Shown in pieces: positions 31,862 to 41,083 of a stretch of 64,000 bases of DNA (the first letter of the stretch is position 1; each line of letters starts with the position of its first letter). The stretch comes from REEB52 sp964626905 (GTDB taxonomy: Bacteria > Chlamydiota > Chlamydiia > Chlamydiales > SM23-39). A program made the position numbers and the translations under genes. The notes beneath the pieces are model-generated. The model did no database searches, was not told where the DNA came from, and was given only the letters and a program-made list of their open reading frames with translations. The stretch spans positions 186,001-250,000 of the forward strand of contig CAZVHA010000002.1 in NCBI GenBank assembly GCA_964626905.1, written 5' to 3'.

Positions 31862-33778
31862 CTATTTTTTCTCGTCATCTAAGATTTCAACTTCCGCATC
31901 TTCAACAACATCTGCTTTTGGATCTTGTTTTGGCTGCTGGGGGCCAGATCCGGGAGGTGGCGTCTGATTTGCGCCGGCCTTAGAGAGCTCTTCGCCGATT
32001 TTTTGCATGTGTTGTTGCAAATCAGCAGTTTTTGTCTTAATGAGCGTTAGATCTCCCCCTTCGAGCGCTTTTTTCAAGCCATCGATATGGCTCTGAATGT
32101 CGGCGGTGACGTTGGCGGGGAGTTTATCTTTGTACTCATCGAGCGATTTTTGCGCTCTAAAGGCAAGAGTATCTGCCTCATTGCGCACTTCGACCTCTTC
32201 TTTGCGCGCCTTATCTTCGGAAGCGTGGAGTTCAGCCTCTTTGATTTTTCGTTTGATCTCCTCGTCGGTAAGACCCGATTTGGCCTCGATCTTGATTTTT
32301 TGTTCTTTGCCCGACTGTTTGTCTTTGGCAGAGACGTGCAAAATCCCGTCCGCATCAACGTCGAAGGCCACTTCGATCTGCGGCATTCCGCGAGGTGCTG
32401 GGGGGATATCGGTCAAATCAAACCGGCCGATCTCTTTATTATCTTTTGCCATGGGTCTTTCCCCTTGCAATACGACAATCGTCACTGCGGGCTGGTTATC
32501 GCTTGCGGTAGAAAAGACCTGTTTTTTCTGCGATGGGATCGTCGTATTTCTCTCAATGAGCGGCGTCATGACACCCCCTAAGGTCTCGATTCCTAAGGTG
32601 AGAGGTACAACGTCGAGGAGGAGGACATCTTTCACATCTCCTGCAAAAATTCCCCCTTGGATGGCAGCGCCGATTGCGACTGCTTCATCGGGGTTAACCC
32701 CTTTATGCGGTTCTTTTCCGAAAATCGCTTTCACTTTCTCTTGGACAATGGGCATTCGGGTCATCCCTCCGACCAGAATCACATCGCCGATATCGCTATT
32801 GGATAGGCCAGCGTCTTTCATTGCCTTTTGGCAAGGGCCGACGGTCCTCTCAACGAGATTGTGGCAAAGGCTTTCCAATTTTGCCCGAGTCAAGGTGAGG
32901 CTCAAGTGTTTTGGGCCGCTCGCATCCATCGTGATGAACGGCTGGTTGATCTCAGTAGTCAAAACGCCTGAGAGTTCGATTTTCGCCTTTTCGGCCGCAT
33001 CGCGCAGCCTTTGGAGCGCCATTTTGTCTTTGGAAAGATCGATTCCAGCCTCTTTTTTAAATTCGTCGAGCATCCAATGGATGATCACGTTGTCAAAATC
33101 GTCTCCTCCGAGGTGGGTGTCTCCGTTGGTCGCGAGCACCTCAAAGACCCCGTCGCCGATTTCGAGCACAGAGACGTCAAATGTACCGCCGCCGAGATCG
33201 TATACGACCACTTTTTTGTCGGTGTGTTGTTTGTCCAAACCATAAGCGAGGGCTGCCGCTGTCGGTTCAGGGATGATCCTTTTCACATCGAGCCCTGCGA
33301 TTTTACCCGCGTCTTTCGTCGATTGTCTTTGCGAGTCGTTGAAGTAGGCAGGAACTGTGATCACCGCCTCAGTCACTTTTTCGCCGAGATAGCTCTCTGC
33401 TGTCTCTTTCATCTTGGTCAAAACATGGGCTGCTGCCTCTTCTGGGGAAACTATTTTCCCCTCGACTTCGAAGACGACGTCGCCATTGGCGTTTTTGGTC
33501 ACCTTGTAGGGAACTGTGGCAATTTCCGATTGTACCTCGTTGTATTTCCTACCGATAAAACGCTTGGTAGAAAAGAGGGTTTTGTCCGGATTTGTCACAG
33601 CTTGGCGCTTCGCCGGAATACCGACGAGCCGCTCATTGCCTTTATATGCGATGACAGAGGGGGTTGTTCTTGCCCCTTCCGCATTCGCGATCACCACGGT
33701 CGATCCCCCCTCCATGATTGCAACGCAGGAGTTGGTTGTTCCGAGGTCAATACCGATAATTCGTTTTTTTTGTGCCAT
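31862..33778 (-). CDS. dnaK: Molecular chaperone DnaK (Hsp70)
   Basis: A 638-residue Hsp70. IIGIDLGTTNSCVAIMEGG at the start, VPAYFNDSQRQSTKDAGKIA, VYDLGGGTFDVSVLEI and VILVGGMTRMPIVQEKV are the ATPase signatures; the substrate domain begins about 390 (DVVPLTLGIETLGG), and the tail ends DAEVEILDDEKK, a conserved acidic end. Folds nascent and stressed proteins with GrpE and DnaJ. Third gene of hrcA-grpE-dnaK, four bases after grpE. Confidence 0.98.
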   Translation of the reverse strand: MAQKKRIIGIDLGTTNSCVAIMEGGSTVVIANAEGARTTPSVIAYKGNERLVGIPAKRQAVTNPDKTLFSTKRFIGRKYNEVQSEIATVPYKVTKNANGDVVFEVEGKIVSPEEAAAHVLTKMKETAESYLGEKVTEAVITVPAYFNDSQRQSTKDAGKIAGLDVKRIIPEPTAAALAYGLDKQHTDKKVVVYDLGGGTFDVSVLEIGDGVFEVLATNGDTHLGGDDFDNVIIHWMLDEFKKEAGIDLSKDKMALQRLRDAAEKAKIELSGVLTTEINQPFITMDASGPKHLSLTLTRAKLESLCHNLVERTVGPCQKAMKDAGLSNSDIGDVILVGGMTRMPIVQEKVKAIFGKEPHKGVNPDEAVAIGAAIQGGIFAGDVKDVLLLDVVPLTLGIETLGGVMTPLIERNTTIPSQKKQVFSTASDNQPAVTIVVLQGERPMAKDNKEIGRFDLTDIPPAPRGMPQIEVAFDVDADGILHVSAKDKQSGKEQKIKIEAKSGLTDEEIKRKIKEAELHASEDKARKEEVEVRNEADTLAFRAQKSLDEYKDKLPANVTADIQSHIDGLKKALEGGDLTLIKTKTADLQQHMQKIGEELSKAGANQTPPPGSGPQQPKQDPKADVVEDAEVEILDDEKK

Positions 33779-33782
33779 AAAA

Positions 33783-34310
33783 TTATTCTCTTTTTGTTAT
33801 TGATTCTTCTTCAGCCACTGCCTCAGCGGCGATTGTTTGAGGGTGTTTTGCCACTTTCACTCGCGCAGGTCGGATTGTGCGGGTGGAGCTTTTATACCCT
33901 TTTGTAAATTCGTGCATGATGATCCCATCGGGCTCTTCTGTCGTCTCGACAATTTCAACGGCCTCGTGAAATTGGGGGTCAAACGTGTTCCCCTCGGAGT
34001 GAAAAGAGACAATCCCGTGGTTGTGGAGCACCTCTTTGAACTGGGACAAAATCATCTCAAATCCAACAGCCCAATTTTTCACCTCTTTGGAACCATTTTC
34101 GGCAAAGCGGAGCGCATTTTCAAAATGATCGATCGCACCCAAAAATTCAGAAATCGCATTCTCAATCCCAAAAGAGATCATCTCATGCTTTTCCTTTTGC
34201 ATCCGCTTGCGCATGTTTTCTTGCTCAGCTAATGTGCGCAAATACTTATCTTTCCAATTCTCTTCTGCGCCTTCTGCCTTGGGCTGTTCTGGCTTTATCT
34301 CTTCTGTCAT
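33783..34310 (-). CDS. grpE: Nucleotide exchange factor GrpE
   Basis: A 175-residue GrpE. Charged N-terminal tail, a long helix (WKDKYLRTLAEQENMRKRMQ, about 18-60), then the beta-domain with ILSQFKEVLHNHGIVSFHSE and FDPQFHEAVEI, the family signature, and GYKSSTRTIRPARVKVAK. It releases ADP from DnaK. The start overlaps the hrcA stop by four bases. Confidence 0.96.
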   Translation of the reverse strand: MTEEIKPEQPKAEGAEENWKDKYLRTLAEQENMRKRMQKEKHEMISFGIENAISEFLGAIDHFENALRFAENGSKEVKNWAVGFEMILSQFKEVLHNHGIVSFHSEGNTFDPQFHEAVEIVETTEEPDGIIMHEFTKGYKSSTRTIRPARVKVAKHPQTIAAEAVAEEESITKRE

Positions 34311-35428
34311 TTTACCTCTAATTGATGCATCGATGATGCTTGTCTAAAGCTAATTTTAAATTTATACATGCTCTCTGTGAGAGCTTTGCTCAAATTTTCG
34401 CTAAAAATTTGGATCAGTCCAAATAGATTCCGATAGGGAATGCGCATCGGCCCTAAAATCGCAATGCTCCCTGCAATCGTCTGGTTGATCCGGTAAGGGA
34501 TCGCAATCACTGTACATTCGGCCTTTTCAGGGACAAAGGGGACGAGCTCATCGCCAATCCAAAGGGAGATCTCATTCTCTTTAGAGCACTTTTGCAAAAG
34601 GGATCGCATCTGATTCTCATCCTCCAAAAGGGAAAGGCTACTCGCGAGAGTCAGCGCGTCATTGAATTCAGGGTAAGAGAGCAGTTTCGATAGCCCCGTG
34701 CGGAAGATATCCTCTTCAGGGAAATTGGCGTAACCCACCACATGGCGCACCATCACCTCATTGTAGAGGCGTTGGGCGAGTTTCGCCTCCCCTTCATTCT
34801 TAAATAGGGGCTTTTCCCCCTTGTTCAGCCTCCAGAGAAAATACTCCTCCGTCGTCCTTAAAAAGGTGGCATCGACCTCTTTTTCTAGATAAATCGTCTC
34901 CGTTCGCACAAGGCCAAAATCGGTGACGAGCACCACTAAAACTTTTTCGCCTCCAAGACGCACTAACTTCACATCCTGGACAAAATCTTGGTCAAAGCGG
35001 GGCGCTGATACAAATACCGCGCACTTCGCAAGTTCACTCAAAACGTCTGCCGAGTGACCCAATAAAGTCGCCACCTCTTTGCCCCTTTGATTTGCAAAAA
35101 CCGTCTCCAAAGCCTCCTCTTGATCCCTCTCAAGCACCCCTTCCCGTAAATAGGCGTCGGCGTAGAGCCGAAACGCTTTTTGCGTCGGAAGGCGACCCCC
35201 AGAGGTGTGAGGCTGCTTTAAATACCCCCTCTCCTCCATCTTACCCAGGTAATTCCGGATAGTTGCCGAGCTAAGGGATTCAAAGCCATTCTCTTGCAAC
35301 GTTTGAGAGCCAATCGGCTTTCCCGTCTTCAGGTAGAGCTCGATGAGCCCGAGCAAAACGGCCTGTTCCCGGTCCGTTTTCGGGAGCTTTTTAGCGAGGA
35401 GGGATTTTTTATAAAGAGCACTCTTCAT
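34307..35428 (-). CDS. hrcA: Heat-inducible transcription repressor HrcA
   Basis: A 373-residue repressor that binds CIRCE operators and silences chaperone operons until GroEL is titrated away. N-terminal winged helix: LGLIELYLKTGKPIGSQTL, SSATIRNYLGKMEERGYLKQPHTSGGRLP (the family signature, about 53-82). GAF-like core and the C-terminal PYRINQTIAGSIAILGPMRI are present. Slightly longer than most HrcA proteins (340-350), with a C-terminal extension as in other chlamydiae. A CIRCE-like palindrome lies 51 bp upstream. Confidence 0.95.
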   Translation of the reverse strand: MKSALYKKSLLAKKLPKTDREQAVLLGLIELYLKTGKPIGSQTLQENGFESLSSATIRNYLGKMEERGYLKQPHTSGGRLPTQKAFRLYADAYLREGVLERDQEEALETVFANQRGKEVATLLGHSADVLSELAKCAVFVSAPRFDQDFVQDVKLVRLGGEKVLVVLVTDFGLVRTETIYLEKEVDATFLRTTEEYFLWRLNKGEKPLFKNEGEAKLAQRLYNEVMVRHVVGYANFPEEDIFRTGLSKLLSYPEFNDALTLASSLSLLEDENQMRSLLQKCSKENEISLWIGDELVPFVPEKAECTVIAIPYRINQTIAGSIAILGPMRIPYRNLFGLIQIFSENLSKALTESMYKFKISFRQASSMHQLEVK

Positions 35429-35478
35429 GATGACCTGCTAACCATTATACCTGGAAATATACCAAGGAGCAATATTTT

Positions 35479-35505
35479 TTAGCAATCTTTAGGTTTGATT
35501 GCTGG
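35479..35505 (-). promoter_or_regulatory. Degenerate CIRCE operator upstream of hrcA
   Basis: Plus strand: TTAGCAATC, nine bases, GATTGCTGG. The consensus is TTAGCACTC-N9-GAGTGCTAA: arm length, spacing and most positions match (7 of 9 to complement each other outright, with one change in each consensus half). It sits between the hrcA start (35428) and an AT-rich promoter-like stretch (about 35510-35550). Confidence 0.7.
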
Positions 35506-35621
35506 TTATTTTTTATATCTTACTTATTATTAATTATTTAAGTATAGTAAAAAAAAGAGTGGATCCAAATTTTGGGATACGGCACAATGCTTCTCCATTC
35601 GCATAACACAAGGAGGAAGAA

Positions 35622-36410
35622 ATGGGCATTCAGGTCAAACTAGGCACGACTGGGTATGTCGCGGTTCAAGACAAAAGTGGCAAAGAGCTCTGGCGCAAGG
35701 AGGTCGGTTCGAAAAAGGAGGCTACGGAGTGGATGGAGGCCCATTCCCATTCAGTGAAGGGGTGGGGGATTCTCAAGGCCTCTTTCTTCCCGATGCGGGT
35801 AGATTCTTGTAAAGACTTGGCAAAGGATCTATTGGTGCCGACCTTTATCAATCACGCTCTCAGGGTCAACAATCTTTTTTTGAGGATTATTGCCTCCATT
35901 GGTGCTTTTGCGTGGGACATAGTTACGATGCCTTTTAGATTCGTTTTTCTTCCATTCAGGATAGCCCAGCACCGGTGCGGGCCCACCCCTGAATCAAAAG
36001 TGCCCGTGGTTCAATTGATCAAAGAGAGTCCCGATTTTAAAAGAGTGATGGACGAGGGGATAGTTCATCTTGTGGCCAAAATAGAATCGACTGTAGGAAC
36101 AAAAAAGTTCGCATATACACCTTCCAAGGATAAGGAGGAGGAGGTCCGTCTTATGGACAACCTAGAATCGATTGTAGGAACAAGAAGGTTCGACCACAAT
36201 TTAAAGCTGCTCAAGGATTCGGATTGTGAAAGGAGGACAGACTCTTACGAAGCATCCTATGATGTTGTTCTCCGACTGATGCCAGGTGTTTGGGAAAAGA
36301 AACAGTCGAGAGAAGGGACCAAATTTTATTCGAGGAATTTGCCAAATGAGATGTGGGTACCTCAGATGCAAAGTTCTGGTGGATTGCAAGAGACAAGTTT
36401 GGCATTTTAA
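35622..36410 (+). CDS. Unknown membrane-associated protein with internal duplication
   Basis: A 262-residue protein, not recognised. GGAGGA precedes ATG 35622. Residues 1-60 are soluble; about 80-115 (LFLRIIASIGAFAWDIVTMP, FRFVFLPFRI) is hydrophobic and may be a membrane hairpin. A 9-residue unit E-S-T/I-V-G-T-K/R-K/R-F occurs twice, with 81 bp between the near-identical DNA copies (36082 and 36163). It ends five bases before the convergent glutamate dehydrogenase gene. Candidate host-interaction protein by topology only. Confidence 0.65.
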   Translation: MGIQVKLGTTGYVAVQDKSGKELWRKEVGSKKEATEWMEAHSHSVKGWGILKASFFPMRVDSCKDLAKDLLVPTFINHALRVNNLFLRIIASIGAFAWDIVTMPFRFVFLPFRIAQHRCGPTPESKVPVVQLIKESPDFKRVMDEGIVHLVAKIESTVGTKKFAYTPSKDKEEEVRLMDNLESIVGTRRFDHNLKLLKDSDCERRTDSYEASYDVVLRLMPGVWEKKQSREGTKFYSRNLPNEMWVPQMQSSGGLQETSLAF

Positions 36411-36415
36411 TTTTT

Positions 36416-39400
36416 TTACCCGACGATATCGCGATCTTGAGCGATCATAGGGAGGACGTCTGCGATCATAGGGCTCCAATCGAGCCCTTTTTTATAGACG
36501 AGATGCGAGGCGATGTAGCAGGAGATGATCGCCTTTTTATGGATATCGGGCATTTCCAAGATCTTTTCTCTATGGCGCCCGCGCAAAAGGGGAGGGCAGT
36601 ACTGCATCAGACAGTGGATAAGCGCCTTATCTTCGAGGGTCGTTTTTTCTAAATAGTCGAGCAGCTGATATTTAAAGAGGTTGATCCTCTCTGAGACGAG
36701 ATCGGAGAGTTCCGTGAGAAACTTCCCTGTTTTTTGGTGTGTGTCGAGAAGAAGTCGCGCTTCGCTGAGTGCGGCTGTCCCAATCAGCTCGAGCACTTCT
36801 TGGACGTATTCTTTTTTTTCCTTTAAAAATTCTTCCTCGCTCATGCAAAGGCTCGCGAGCACTTCAAAAGAGGAGCAGATCACTCCTCCTTTGTTGCAGG
36901 AACTATCTTTGAAAATGAGGACGCCGAGCTTTTCAAGGGCTCTTCGGGCAACGGGGGTGAGGTAGAGATTGGCCCCTTCGACAATCGCTTTGGAGGTTGG
37001 TTTGCCCGTTTCATCCAAATAGCTGAAGTAGTTGGTGTCATTCAATGTTTTGGGTCTCCCGCCAGCTGGGACGAAAACATCGCTCTTCACTTGATGGACG
37101 TTATTGCGATAGAGGTTGTGCATCTCATTGCCCGCGATCCAATCTTCGATCGCCTTGCCATCCATTTTTCGCCAAATGAGAGTTTGGCCTGCAAAAGCGC
37201 TCTCTTCTCGTTTCGTCTTGAGGTCGAGTAAAAATCCCCCATCATTCAATTTGGCCACAGGATAGTGGCGAATCGAGAGATCTTCATGAAAGAGGTGGGC
37301 CATTTCTTTGAGATCGAGCCCTTTTGGATCGTAAATTGTGCCGGAGACATCGGTGAGGGCGAGCAGTTTTGCAGTATTCGGGTAGTATTTATAGAGATTG
37401 AGGATCTCATTTCCCGCCACATCGCCATCAGGTCCCCCTGAAATTTTGATTGTAAAAGGGTCTTTTTTGGGATCGATGCCGAGAAAGAGGAGTGCCTGTT
37501 CCAGATAGACGTTGACGCCGTAGGAGGTGACGCCAAATTCTTTATGGTTAATTCCGGCGCCCGGTTTGGAGCTCATAAACGATCTTCCCGGCTTGTAGTT
37601 GTGTTTGTGGGCAAAGTCGGCGATCCAAACGATCATCGGATTGAACATATTTTCATCGGGCCCTAGGTAAATGTATTCGGCCTTTTTCCAATAATCGACA
37701 ATCCCTTTTGCTCTGAGCGTCCCATCTTCATCGCAGTTGATGAGGGTCATGAGGCTGTCGATGAAGGAGCTTTGAGATGCGAAAATGTAATCGAGCTTGT
37801 GATCTTTGCGGTAGATTTTGAGCTTTTCTTCCCAAAGCGATGGCTCGATCCCATCGGCCTTCATCTCTTTTCTAAAGATCTCCTCTTCTTCGCTAAACAC
37901 TTCAAACGGCTCGAGCAAAATCACCGTTTTTGCTCCCCCTTCGGGGATATCTTTATTCTTTTTTTGCTGCGTGTAGGCGAGGTTATAGCTTTCGGAAAAA
38001 ATGTTGTTTCTCTCTTGTAAAAACTGCTCCATCCGCTCAGGGATGACCGTTCTCACTCCGCCTCTTGCCAAATCTTTGAAGCGGATATTAAAACCGATAA
38101 AGTGCATACCCCGAATGAAAAAGATGCCGTAGGGCAAATCGGGGAATTTTTCCCTCCGATCATAGGGAAGATGATCCATATATTTTGGGTCGACGCGAAA
38201 AGAAAAACTACTCTTATTGCCCCTATAAAAATTGGTCTTTAAAGTGTGCTCGATGAAGTTGAGCCCCTGTTTTAAGATCGTTTTTCGGCGAAGATCGTTC
38301 ACCACTTGCCCCGTGTCGAGTTTTTCGACCATTTGGGTAAATTCTTTGCGGATCGAATCAAAATGGATGAGATCCCTTTTTTCAGGATCGAATTTGGCGG
38401 CAAAAGCCTTGGTCAGCAGCACAGTCAGTTCTGGGTGGCGACAAAATCCTTCCACAATGTTTTCAAAGGAGTAGAAATTGGGATCGGAGTAGAGGAGCGC
38501 TTGGTGGACGAAGGAGATCAAATTTCTCACGAGATGCGACTCATTGCCCGTCAAAAGGTGCTGGTCGGTAAAGGTAGATCCGACAAGATCATCGGTATCA
38601 AAATACTTGATGAGGGCAAACTCGCGCAAAAAATCTTCGATGTTGGCCTCTTCCCAAGCCGCCTTCCCCGATTTTCCATGAAGGCCCAAAGAGAGAATCA
38701 AAATGGTCTCTGTATTCGAGAGATCAATGTAGGTCGCAACCACTTTGCGAATGGCCAGGTGATGTGTATGGATCACTTTGGCCAAATGATATAAAAATCC
38801 CGACTTTGGGACATTGCGCCACGCCAAAATCACTTGCAAAGAAGGTGCATCTCTTTTTTCCCAATCTTCATTTCGCTTCAGCTCGAACTGACATTTTTCG
38901 ACATTTTTCGCTTTAAAAAAGAGCGATAGGGCAACTGAAAGCCGCTCGCCTGCCATTGAATTGAGAAAATTGCTTGTAATCCCGTGCACTAACGTTTGAA
39001 TCTCTTCATCTTTTAAATTTGGGTTTTGCTCTTTTGCAAGGGAAAAGAGCTCCTCTTTTTTATTTGAGGGGAGTGGTTCCGATTTTGAAAGGTCGTAAAA
39101 ATAGAGGAGTGCGATGCGCAAATTTTTCCCATCTGCATCGCAGGGAGGAGGGCTGATGGAGACAAATGCCCGATAGTAGCGGATGACGTAGTTGCGAAAT
39201 TTCTTAAAAATCTTTAAATCGGCGTCGGGTCCATCTTGGCAAAGGACAATGATCTTGTTTTTGAAATAAATCGCCGAAAAATGCCCCTGCTGGCAATAGC
39301 TCATCAAATTTCTCGATATCAAGATCTTCGTCTCTTGATCTACCGATTCGAGGAGACTTTTAGGGCACTGATTTTGCAGCCACAAATAAGACTCTTGAAA

Positions 39401-39481
39401 GGCTTTAATTTCGACATCAATCGCTTTCTTCAGATCCTCTGGAGGCAAAGAAGAGTTCGAGTCAAAACGGTTTTGTGGCAT
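36416..39481 (-). CDS. NAD-specific glutamate dehydrogenase (large type)
   Basis: A 1021-residue enzyme converting glutamate to 2-oxoglutarate and ammonia with NAD+. Start MPQNRFDSNSSLPPE at 39481. The catalytic region carries RGGVRTVIPER, DIPEGGAKTVIL, the SSKPGAGINHKEFGVTSYGV segment, the NAD-binding GGPDGDVAGNEILNLYK and ALTDVSGTIYDPKG, then FVPAGGRPKTLND and EGANLYLTP. This layout and length (about 1000) resemble the GDH2 type of fungi and protists rather than the 1600-residue bacterial type. It would let the bacterium use host glutamate as a carbon source. An inverted repeat lies in its leader (39526-39597). Confidence 0.9.
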   Translation of the reverse strand: MPQNRFDSNSSLPPEDLKKAIDVEIKAFQESYLWLQNQCPKSLLESVDQETKILISRNLMSYCQQGHFSAIYFKNKIIVLCQDGPDADLKIFKKFRNYVIRYYRAFVSISPPPCDADGKNLRIALLYFYDLSKSEPLPSNKKEELFSLAKEQNPNLKDEEIQTLVHGITSNFLNSMAGERLSVALSLFFKAKNVEKCQFELKRNEDWEKRDAPSLQVILAWRNVPKSGFLYHLAKVIHTHHLAIRKVVATYIDLSNTETILILSLGLHGKSGKAAWEEANIEDFLREFALIKYFDTDDLVGSTFTDQHLLTGNESHLVRNLISFVHQALLYSDPNFYSFENIVEGFCRHPELTVLLTKAFAAKFDPEKRDLIHFDSIRKEFTQMVEKLDTGQVVNDLRRKTILKQGLNFIEHTLKTNFYRGNKSSFSFRVDPKYMDHLPYDRREKFPDLPYGIFFIRGMHFIGFNIRFKDLARGGVRTVIPERMEQFLQERNNIFSESYNLAYTQQKKNKDIPEGGAKTVILLEPFEVFSEEEEIFRKEMKADGIEPSLWEEKLKIYRKDHKLDYIFASQSSFIDSLMTLINCDEDGTLRAKGIVDYWKKAEYIYLGPDENMFNPMIVWIADFAHKHNYKPGRSFMSSKPGAGINHKEFGVTSYGVNVYLEQALLFLGIDPKKDPFTIKISGGPDGDVAGNEILNLYKYYPNTAKLLALTDVSGTIYDPKGLDLKEMAHLFHEDLSIRHYPVAKLNDGGFLLDLKTKREESAFAGQTLIWRKMDGKAIEDWIAGNEMHNLYRNNVHQVKSDVFVPAGGRPKTLNDTNYFSYLDETGKPTSKAIVEGANLYLTPVARRALEKLGVLIFKDSSCNKGGVICSSFEVLASLCMSEEEFLKEKKEYVQEVLELIGTAALSEARLLLDTHQKTGKFLTELSDLVSERINLFKYQLLDYLEKTTLEDKALIHCLMQYCPPLLRGRHREKILEMPDIHKKAIISCYIASHLVYKKGLDWSPMIADVLPMIAQDRDIVG

Positions 39482-39525
39482 AATTCCTGCATATATATAA
39501 GTCATTGACAGCAAGAAAATTAATA

Positions 39526-39597
39526 ACCACCGAGCACACCGAGAAAAAGGGAAGAATGCGCGTCTCGCGCCTCGGAGCTCTCGGTGAGCTCGGTGGT
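39526..39597. repeat. Palindrome in the glutamate dehydrogenase leader
   Basis: ACCACCGAGC plus ACACCGAGA on the left pairs with TCTCGGTG plus AGCTCGGTGGT on the right, 72 bp in all with an unpaired middle containing a small GCGCG hairpin. Located 45 bp upstream of the start of the glutamate dehydrogenase. Related CACCGAG-type palindromes are scattered repeats in several phyla (general knowledge). Confidence 0.65.
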
Positions 39598-39714
39598 AAA
39601 ATATTTGTACTAAGTTTGTTGGGGCTTCGGCGATTTATGCAACAATGCCAGTCAAAACGCATAATTTTTCTTTTATAGGTTCTCCTAAAGGTTGTCTAGA
39701 AAAATGGGTCGAGT

Positions 39715-40947
39715 TCAAAGAGCTTTCCATGAAAGCGCCAAAGTGTCGTGATCCAACAAATAGTTTTTTTCTCCCGCGTGAATGATTAAATTGGGCATCA
39801 CCTTTGCTTTGGGATGGGTTTCACGAAAAGCCTTAAAACTATATAGATCATTCCGGGAAAGGTTTTGAGAGCATTTGATTTCAATAGGATAAAAGCAACC
39901 ATTCGCTTCAAGAATTAAATCGATTTCTGCACCGCTATGTATTCTCCAATGGTGAACATAGGGAGTCATATTACAGGAAGAAAAAAGTTGGTGAATATGA
40001 TTGACTACCCAGGTTTCAAAGAGAGCTCCTAATAAAGGGTTCAAAGCCAATGCTTGAGGAGAAAGAATTCTGAGAAGATGGCAACAGACCCCCGTGTCTG
40101 TAAAATGTCCTTTAGGTGTTTCGCTGATTCTTTTAATTGAATTTGCAAAATAGGGACTTAATTGTCTCCATTGATACAGCGCTAAAAGCGCAGAGGTCCA
40201 CCGTTTCGCCGTTTGATGGGAGATGCCAACCTCCCTTCCCAATTGATTATATTTAATTTCACTTGCCGTTAAGGCAGCCAATAATGCAAGGAATCTTCCA
40301 AAAAGTTCTAAGTTCTCCACATTGTCAATCAATCGCAAGTCTCTTTCTACATAAGTTTGAATATAGCTAGTAAAAAATGGCCCTATTAAATTGGGGTCCA
40401 AAATCAATGCTGCTGGTAAAGAGCCTCTCCAGATCACCTCATGTAGCGGGGGTAATCCAGCAATATTTGTTGGATTAGATTGTAGGAAAGAATAGGGATC
40501 TTCTAAATAGCGGCACAGCCAAGTTTTTGTTTCCATGCTTTGTCGTTCATGAAGGCTCAACCCCTCCAAATGAAATAACACAATTCGGCCAGTTAAAGTT
40601 TCGGAAATGCTCTTGAGCATTGTAAAGTTTTGAGAACCCGTTAAGAAATAACGCCCCGGTTCATCAGACAAGTCAACTTTTCTTTTAACGGCTGACAGCA
40701 AAGCAGGTACAAATTGAACTTCATCCAGAATGAGGGGAGGTGGGTGTAAGGTTAGAAAGAAATCGGGATCCGTCCTCACCCCTAGAGGATCCAATATAGA
40801 GTCAAAAACGAACGCCTCAGCATTGGGATGAAAATGTTTCAAAAGAGTGCTTTTCCCCACTTGCCTCGCTCCTAGAATCATGATCGCTTTAAAATGATCG
40901 CTTGCGCTGCGGAGCTTTTCTTCGAGAAATCTCTTTCTATACTTCAT
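39715..40947 (-). CDS. AAA-type ATPase with DUF4143 domain
   Basis: A 410-residue protein with Walker A LGARQVGKSTLLKHF and Walker B PPLILDEVQFVP, sensor region FLTGSQNFTML (AAA_14 domain, about 1-190), then a DUF4143 region: SYIQTYVERDLRLIDNVENL and the PD-(D/E)xK-like GAEIDLILEANGCFYPIEIKCSQ. Start ATG 40947; TTG 40983 and ATG 40965 are alternatives inside the palindrome. Role of the family is unknown and often linked to mobile DNA; more AT-rich than its surroundings. Alone, with its own promoter. Confidence 0.85.
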   Translation of the reverse strand: MKYRKRFLEEKLRSASDHFKAIMILGARQVGKSTLLKHFHPNAEAFVFDSILDPLGVRTDPDFFLTLHPPPLILDEVQFVPALLSAVKRKVDLSDEPGRYFLTGSQNFTMLKSISETLTGRIVLFHLEGLSLHERQSMETKTWLCRYLEDPYSFLQSNPTNIAGLPPLHEVIWRGSLPAALILDPNLIGPFFTSYIQTYVERDLRLIDNVENLELFGRFLALLAALTASEIKYNQLGREVGISHQTAKRWTSALLALYQWRQLSPYFANSIKRISETPKGHFTDTGVCCHLLRILSPQALALNPLLGALFETWVVNHIHQLFSSCNMTPYVHHWRIHSGAEIDLILEANGCFYPIEIKCSQNLSRNDLYSFKAFRETHPKAKVMPNLIIHAGEKNYLLDHDTLALSWKAL

Positions 40948-40988
40948 GACTTGATTTTTGCACATTTGGTCATCAAAAATCAAGTCAT
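40946..40988 (-). promoter_or_regulatory. 15-bp inverted repeat at the start of the AAA ATPase
   Basis: Perfect 15-bp arms ATGACTTGATTTTTG (40946-40960) and CAAAAATCAAGTCAT (40974-40988), 13-bp spacer. The minus-strand copy ends in the proposed ATG start codon, so a bound protein or an RNA hairpin would mask the start. A CATTATATG stretch next to it resembles a -10 region. Confidence 0.55.
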
Positions 40989-41083
40989 ATAATGTAAGTT
41001 ATTTGTTTTAAGTGATTTAAGTTGTTCAAAGCCATGTGCATAGCAATAGGAGAGAACTGTTTTGGGGAAGATGAACCTATCCT

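Noticed and set aside
32097..33907. Long open frames (up to 382 codons) on the plus strand opposite dnaK
   Set aside because: Mirror frames of a highly biased, conserved gene; no family resemblance and no ribosome sites.
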